Origin: Rhodoferax sp.
GTDB taxonomy: Bacteria; Pseudomonadota; Gammaproteobacteria; Burkholderiales; Burkholderiaceae_C
NCBI GenBank assembly: GCA_029865675.1
Contig: JARXAU010000153.1
Coordinates: 1-19,086, forward strand
DNA: 19,086 nucleotides
Direction: 5' to 3'
Shown: positions 15,978 to 19,086 of the stretch, one piece after another
How positions within the stretch are numbered: position 1 is the stretch's first letter
Layout of the letters: every line of letters starts with the position of its first letter
The notes under the pieces: model-generated
Database searches by the model: none
What the model saw: the letters and a program-made list of their open reading frames with translations, nothing else
Told to the model about the DNA's origin: nothing
Made by a program: the position numbers and the translations under genes

Positions 15978-16769
15978 CTACATCTTGAAGTTCTCGCCGA
16001 GATACACACGGCGCACTTCGGCGTTGTGGACTATCTCGGACGGGGTGCCTTGCGCCAGCACATGGCCGTCGCTGATGATGTAGGCGTGGTCACAAATGCC
16101 CAGGGTCTCGCGCACGTTGTGGTCGGTGATCAGCACGCCGATGTTGCGGTTTTTCAGGAAGGTGATGATGCGCTGGATCTCAATGACGGCAATCGGGTCG
16201 ATGCCGGCAAAAGGCTCGTCGAGCAAGATAAAGCGCGGTTGCGTGGCCAGAGCGCGGGCGATTTCTACCCGGCGCCGCTCTCCACCCGAGAGCGCGAGCG
16301 CGGGCGAGAGGCGCAAATGCTCGACCCGCAGGTCTTGCAGCAAGGCGGTCAGGCGCGCTTCGATGGCGGTGCTGGACAGCGGTTTGCCGTCTGGGCCGAG
16401 TTGCAGCTCCAAGACCGCGCGCACGTTCTCTTCCACGTTGAGCTTGCGAAAAATCGACGCTTCCTGTGGCAAATAGCCCAGGCCCAAGCGCGCGCGGCGG
16501 TGGATGGGCATGTGTTCTATGTGCTGGCCGTCAATGGTGATTTCGCCGGCGCTGGCGCGTAGCAAGCCCACCAGCATGTAGAAAGAGGTGGTTTTGCCCG
16601 CGCCGTTGGGGCCAAGCAGTCCCACCACCTCGCCGGTGCGCACTGCAAGCGACACATCGCGCACGACCTGGCGCATGCCATAAGAACGCTGCAAATGCAG
16701 TGCTTCGAGTGTGCCGATGGTCGGTGTGTGAACGCTCGCCGCAGGCAGCGTTGCATGGCTCTCTGTCAT
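15978..16769 (-). CDS. lptB: LPS export ABC transporter ATP-binding protein LptB
   Basis: LptB is the cytoplasmic ATPase that, with LptF and LptG, extracts lipopolysaccharide from the inner membrane and pushes it to LptC and LptA. The 263-residue protein has Walker A GPNGAGKT at 53-60, the Q-loop glutamine at 102, the signature LSGGE at 160-164, Walker B ILLDEP at 181-186 and the switch histidine H217 in ITDHNVRE. About 20 residues precede the usual beginning of the domain, so a later start is conceivable, but the ATG overlaps the lptA stop in ATGA, which supports this start. The gene is followed after six bases by rpoN, an arrangement seen across proteobacteria. Confidence 0.96.
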   Translation of the reverse strand: MTESHATLPAASVHTPTIGTLEALHLQRSYGMRQVVRDVSLAVRTGEVVGLLGPNGAGKTTSFYMLVGLLRASAGEITIDGQHIEHMPIHRRARLGLGYLPQEASIFRKLNVEENVRAVLELQLGPDGKPLSSTAIEARLTALLQDLRVEHLRLSPALALSGGERRRVEIARALATQPRFILLDEPFAGIDPIAVIEIQRIITFLKNRNIGVLITDHNVRETLGICDHAYIISDGHVLAQGTPSEIVHNAEVRRVYLGENFKM

Positions 16770-17359
16770 TGCGGCTTGGTCTCGGACGAGGCGGCGTTGC
16801 GGGGGGTGCCAGGCAGCGAAGCGGCTGGCTCGGGTTTGGGGGTCAGCGTGGCACGCACCCGGCCTTTCGGTGAGCCAGGCGCGCTGGGGTTGCTGCCGTC
16901 CACGCTGAATTTGTCGGTCAGGTTTTCGTAGAGTATGTTGGCACCGCTGACTTCGTCCGCCAGAGTGGTTCCCCGGTAGCGGCGCAGCACCGCGCTTTTC
17001 TCAAAGCGCACCGTGTCCGCCTTGCCGTTGTAAACCAGGGTTTCGCCTTGACCCTCGATGTATTCGTCGATGCCATCGCGCTTCTGGCGAAAAAACGCGA
17101 GCTCCGCTTCTGAGCCTGTCACGGTGCCATATTGGTAGCCTTGCGGGTCTTGGCGTACTTCAAGTTTGGCGCCGCGGATCGTGATGCTGCCCTTGGTCAG
17201 AACCACCCGGCCGGTAAACACGGTGGTCTGCTGCACATCGTCGTAACGCAGCAGGTCGGCTTCGACATTCATCGGCTTGTTGCGGTCGGCCTTTTCTGCC
17301 CAAACTGGCGTGGCCAGCGTGGTGGTAGCCAAGAGCAGGGCGAAAAAGAGTGTTTTCAT
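16766..17359 (-). CDS. lptA: LPS periplasmic bridge protein LptA
   Basis: LptA is a periplasmic beta-jellyroll protein that polymerises into the bridge carrying lipopolysaccharide from LptC to LptD. The 197-residue protein begins with a signal peptide, MKTLFFALLLATTTLATPVWA, cleaved near residue 21. The OstA-like domain follows: NKPMNVEADLLRYDDVQQTTVFTG, GSITIRGAKLEVRQD, and VLRRYRGTTLADEVSGANILYE. The tail is rich in proline, alanine and serine. I chose ATG 17359 because it begins the signal peptide; the longer reading from 17440 would bury it. The gene overlaps lptB by four bases. The lptC gene, and the kdsC/kdsD genes usually found just before lptA, are not here; dsbA lies upstream instead, 134 bases away. 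Confidence 0.93.
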   Translation of the reverse strand: MKTLFFALLLATTTLATPVWAEKADRNKPMNVEADLLRYDDVQQTTVFTGRVVLTKGSITIRGAKLEVRQDPQGYQYGTVTGSEAELAFFRQKRDGIDEYIEGQGETLVYNGKADTVRFEKSAVLRRYRGTTLADEVSGANILYENLTDKFSVDGSNPSAPGSPKGRVRATLTPKPEPAASLPGTPRNAASSETKPQ

Positions 17360-17493
17360 AAAGGCACGAAACTTGCTGAACGGCACATTCGGCGCATTGT
17401 AGCCACCGTCATTGGCGCTTGACGACGCCGTGCGGGGCACGCACTGCGGCTAGGCTCGCGCCTGGTGCGGTCGCAGTGGTGTCTCGCCTTGGC

Positions 17494-18177
17494 TTAGGAC
17501 TTTTTAACTGCTTGGCCGGGTGTGGGCTTGGCCGCCGCAGCACGCAGGTCGGCGACCAAGGAGTCCACCACCTGCAAGGCCCGCTCCATGCTCTTGGCCA
17601 TGCTGCCGTCGGTGTAAAACCGACCCGCGACGCCAAGTGCGGGCACGCCTTCTACTTTGTAGGCGTTTTGCAATTGCGAAGCGCGTTGCGTTTTGGTAAC
17701 GACACCAAAGGAGTTGTATTCGGCCTGGAACTTGGCCGTGTCTACGCCGTTTTTGCCAGCCCATTCCACAATGGCCTCACCCGTGGCGAGCTTGAGCTTG
17801 TCCACGTGGATGGCGGCAAACACTTTGGCGTGCAGCTTTTCAATCAGCCCCATGGCCTCTAGCGTGTAGTACAGGCGCTGTTGGGGCGCAAAGCTGGCAT
17901 TAAAGGCGATTGGCACGCGGCGAAAGGCGACGTCTTTGGGGAGTTTTTTGACCCACTCGCCCAAAGTGGGTTCAAACGCGTTGCAGTGGGAGCAGCTGTA
18001 CCAAAAAAACTCGACCACTTCAATCTTGCCTGCTGGGGCTTCTACGTTGGTGGGGGTGTCAAGTACTGCGTAATCCGTGCCGGCCACCGGTTTGGTGGGC
18101 TGGCCATGCACAAAAGGGGAAAAACCGGCCACTAGGGCCAGCGCAGCTTGGGAAAATTCACGGCGTTTAAGCGTCAT
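17494..18177 (-). CDS. dsbA: Thiol:disulfide interchange protein DsbA
   Basis: DsbA oxidises cysteine pairs in exported proteins in the periplasm and is itself reoxidised by DsbB. The 227-residue protein has a signal sequence (KRREFSQAALALVAGFSPFVHGQ). The thioredoxin-fold active site is FFWYSCSHC, with cysteines at 62 and 65; the cis-proline loop is GVPALGVAG near residue 190. ATG 18177 was chosen because GGAG lies about six bases before it on the minus strand and because the longer reading adds a hydrophilic stretch before the signal. It follows the SPOR gene by 40 bases. The order argS - SPOR - dsbA is common in Comamonadaceae. The short-chain dehydrogenase gene often found next is replaced by lptA. 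Confidence 0.95.
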   Translation of the reverse strand: MTLKRREFSQAALALVAGFSPFVHGQPTKPVAGTDYAVLDTPTNVEAPAGKIEVVEFFWYSCSHCNAFEPTLGEWVKKLPKDVAFRRVPIAFNASFAPQQRLYYTLEAMGLIEKLHAKVFAAIHVDKLKLATGEAIVEWAGKNGVDTAKFQAEYNSFGVVTKTQRASQLQNAYKVEGVPALGVAGRFYTDGSMAKSMERALQVVDSLVADLRAAAAKPTPGQAVKKS

Positions 18178-18217
18178 ACCAACTCCAAAAAAAGTGAGGA
18201 AAAGGGGGCGATGCGCC

Positions 18218-18847
18218 TTAGCGCTGTACCTTGACCAATGCGGTGTCGTTTCCAGCTTTGTCAAGTTTGTCTTTGGCGCGTTCGGCGTCTTCCATTTTTT
18301 CAAATGGGCCTACGCGCACGCGAAACAGTGGGCGGCCACCCTGTTCTCGCTCGGTGACCTTGGCTTCCACGCCGTTGAGGGCAAGTTTGGCGCGCTGGGC
18401 TTGGGCATCGTCAACAGCCCGAAACGCGCCCAGTTGCACAAAGTAAGACGTTTGGGGCGCTTCGGCAATGCCACCCTTTGCTTTGGCCAGCGCGCCCAGG
18501 GGATCGGCGCTTGTGGCCGCCTTGTCTTCTGTTTTGGGGTCGGGGGTAGCGTCGGCACGCGGCTCAGGCGCGGGTGCCACGCTGTCGAGCGCGGGCGGCA
18601 GGCCGGGGGCAGGTTCTGGCGCTGCAGAGGCCTTGGCAGCCGGTTTGCTGCTCAGAAGCGCATTGGGATCCCAGTCTTTGTTTTTTTTGCTTTCTGCATC
18701 GCTTTGGTCGGCGCCCCTTGTCACGCCTTTATTCATAAACGGGAGCGGCACTTTGGTGATGTACACCGCCACCCCCAGTGCGATGCCCAACCCGACCACC
18801 AGCCCCAAAACAAAGCCCAAGAACGTACCACCGCGCTGCTTTTTCAT
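18218..18847 (-). CDS. SPOR-domain inner-membrane protein
   Basis: This 209-residue bitopic protein has an N-terminal membrane segment at about residues 9-30 (FLGFVLGLVVGLGIALGVAV), followed by a periplasmic linker rich in alanine, proline and acidic residues. The SPOR domain is at about 132-207: TSYFVQLGAFRAVDDAQAQRAKLALNG and PLFRVRVGPFEKMEDAERAKDKL. SPOR domains bind denuded glycan strands of septal peptidoglycan, so a role at the division site like that of FtsN/DedD is expected. ATG 18847 follows a GGGGA ribosome-binding site; the upstream in-frame start would add 12 residues that overlap argS. It begins 16 bases after the argS stop. The family is certain; the specific function is inferred. 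Confidence 0.92.
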   Translation of the reverse strand: MKKQRGGTFLGFVLGLVVGLGIALGVAVYITKVPLPFMNKGVTRGADQSDAESKKNKDWDPNALLSSKPAAKASAAPEPAPGLPPALDSVAPAPEPRADATPDPKTEDKAATSADPLGALAKAKGGIAEAPQTSYFVQLGAFRAVDDAQAQRAKLALNGVEAKVTEREQGGRPLFRVRVGPFEKMEDAERAKDKLDKAGNDTALVKVQR

Positions 18848-18863
18848 TGTGTTCCCCTGTGCA

Positions 18864-19086
18864 TTACATCTTTGACGGCGCACTCACTCCCAGCACCGCC
18901 AAGCCATTGTGCAGCACCTGCGCCGTGGCAGCCACCAAGGCCAAGCGTGCCAGCTTGACCGCCAGGTCGCCCACCAAAATGCGCTCGGCGTCGTAATAGC
19001 TGTGGTAGCAGGCGGCCAGCTCACGCAGGTAAAAAGTCACATCGTGCGGCGCAAAGTCGTGGGCGGCGGCTGTCAGCATCTCGGGG
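18864..19086 (-). CDS. argS: Arginyl-tRNA synthetase, C-terminal end (5' part outside window)
   Basis: Only the last 74 or so residues are in the window, running off its right edge. The visible part is the C-terminal half of the DALR anticodon-binding domain of ArgS: VTFYLRELAACYHSYYDAERIL, then LARLALVAATAQVLHNGLAVLGVSAPSKM. The ending GVSAP-x-KM is the standard terminus of bacterial ArgS. ArgS charges tRNA-Arg with arginine in the cytoplasm. The stop TAA is at 18864-18866 and the SPOR gene follows after 16 bases. Confidence 0.93.
   Translation of the reverse strand, partial: PEMLTAAAHDFAPHDVTFYLRELAACYHSYYDAERILVGDLAVKLARLALVAATAQVLHNGLAVLGVSAPSKM

Overview
The window looks like a chromosome segment from a betaproteobacterium of the order Burkholderiales, most likely family Comamonadaceae (Rhodoferax/Polaromonas-like). 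This rests on the high-GC core genes, the Bug-family solute receptor, the argS - SPOR protein - dsbA order, and the lptA-lptB-rpoN block. It is an inference from gene content and protein style, not a database match. I saw no rRNA, tRNA, CRISPR array or insertion sequence.

Layout. (1) 2-4340, plus strand: the 3' end of a glycolate-oxidase-type FAD subunit, then a close-packed set of a Bug periplasmic receptor, a malonyl-CoA synthetase (MatB-like) and a fold-type I aminotransferase. Receptor plus MatB suggests malonate, or a similar dicarboxylate, capture and activation. (2) 4399-7708, plus strand: an accessory island, visibly AT-richer from about 5400 to 7700. It holds an orphan XRE antitoxin, a parDE toxin-antitoxin pair, a VOC-fold protein, a GNAT acetyltransferase with a ParD-like tail, and a one-TM protein of unknown function. 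Two almost identical cyclic-di-GMP-I (GEMM-I) riboswitch-like leaders, each behind the same extended -10 promoter, precede the VOC gene and the TM-protein gene. (3) 7798-11617: divergent uvrA (minus) and ssb (plus), with a clear terminator after ssb. (4) 11825-13002: an AbrB/MazE-like antitoxin with a PIN toxin, facing a second PIN gene; their stop codons overlap in one CTAG. (5) 13019-19086, all minus strand, read from right to left: argS 3' end, SPOR protein, dsbA, lptA, lptB, rpoN, a THUMP-type rRNA methyltransferase, then the second PIN gene.

The most interesting part is the island at 4843-7708. The module [parD tail - parE start - promoter - riboswitch] occurs twice. In the second copy parD survives only as the in-frame C-terminal tail of the GNAT protein, and parE only as a 16-codon remnant without a start codon. 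The two riboswitches keep every expected stem while their loops differ, which argues that both have been maintained as functional RNA. The picture is a duplicated, c-di-GMP-responsive cargo module beside a toxin-antitoxin pair, with one copy decayed and fused into a new protein.

The core genes serve DNA repair and replication (uvrA, ssb), envelope biogenesis (lptA, lptB, dsbA, SPOR), sigma-54 transcription (rpoN) and translation (argS, rlmL-like).
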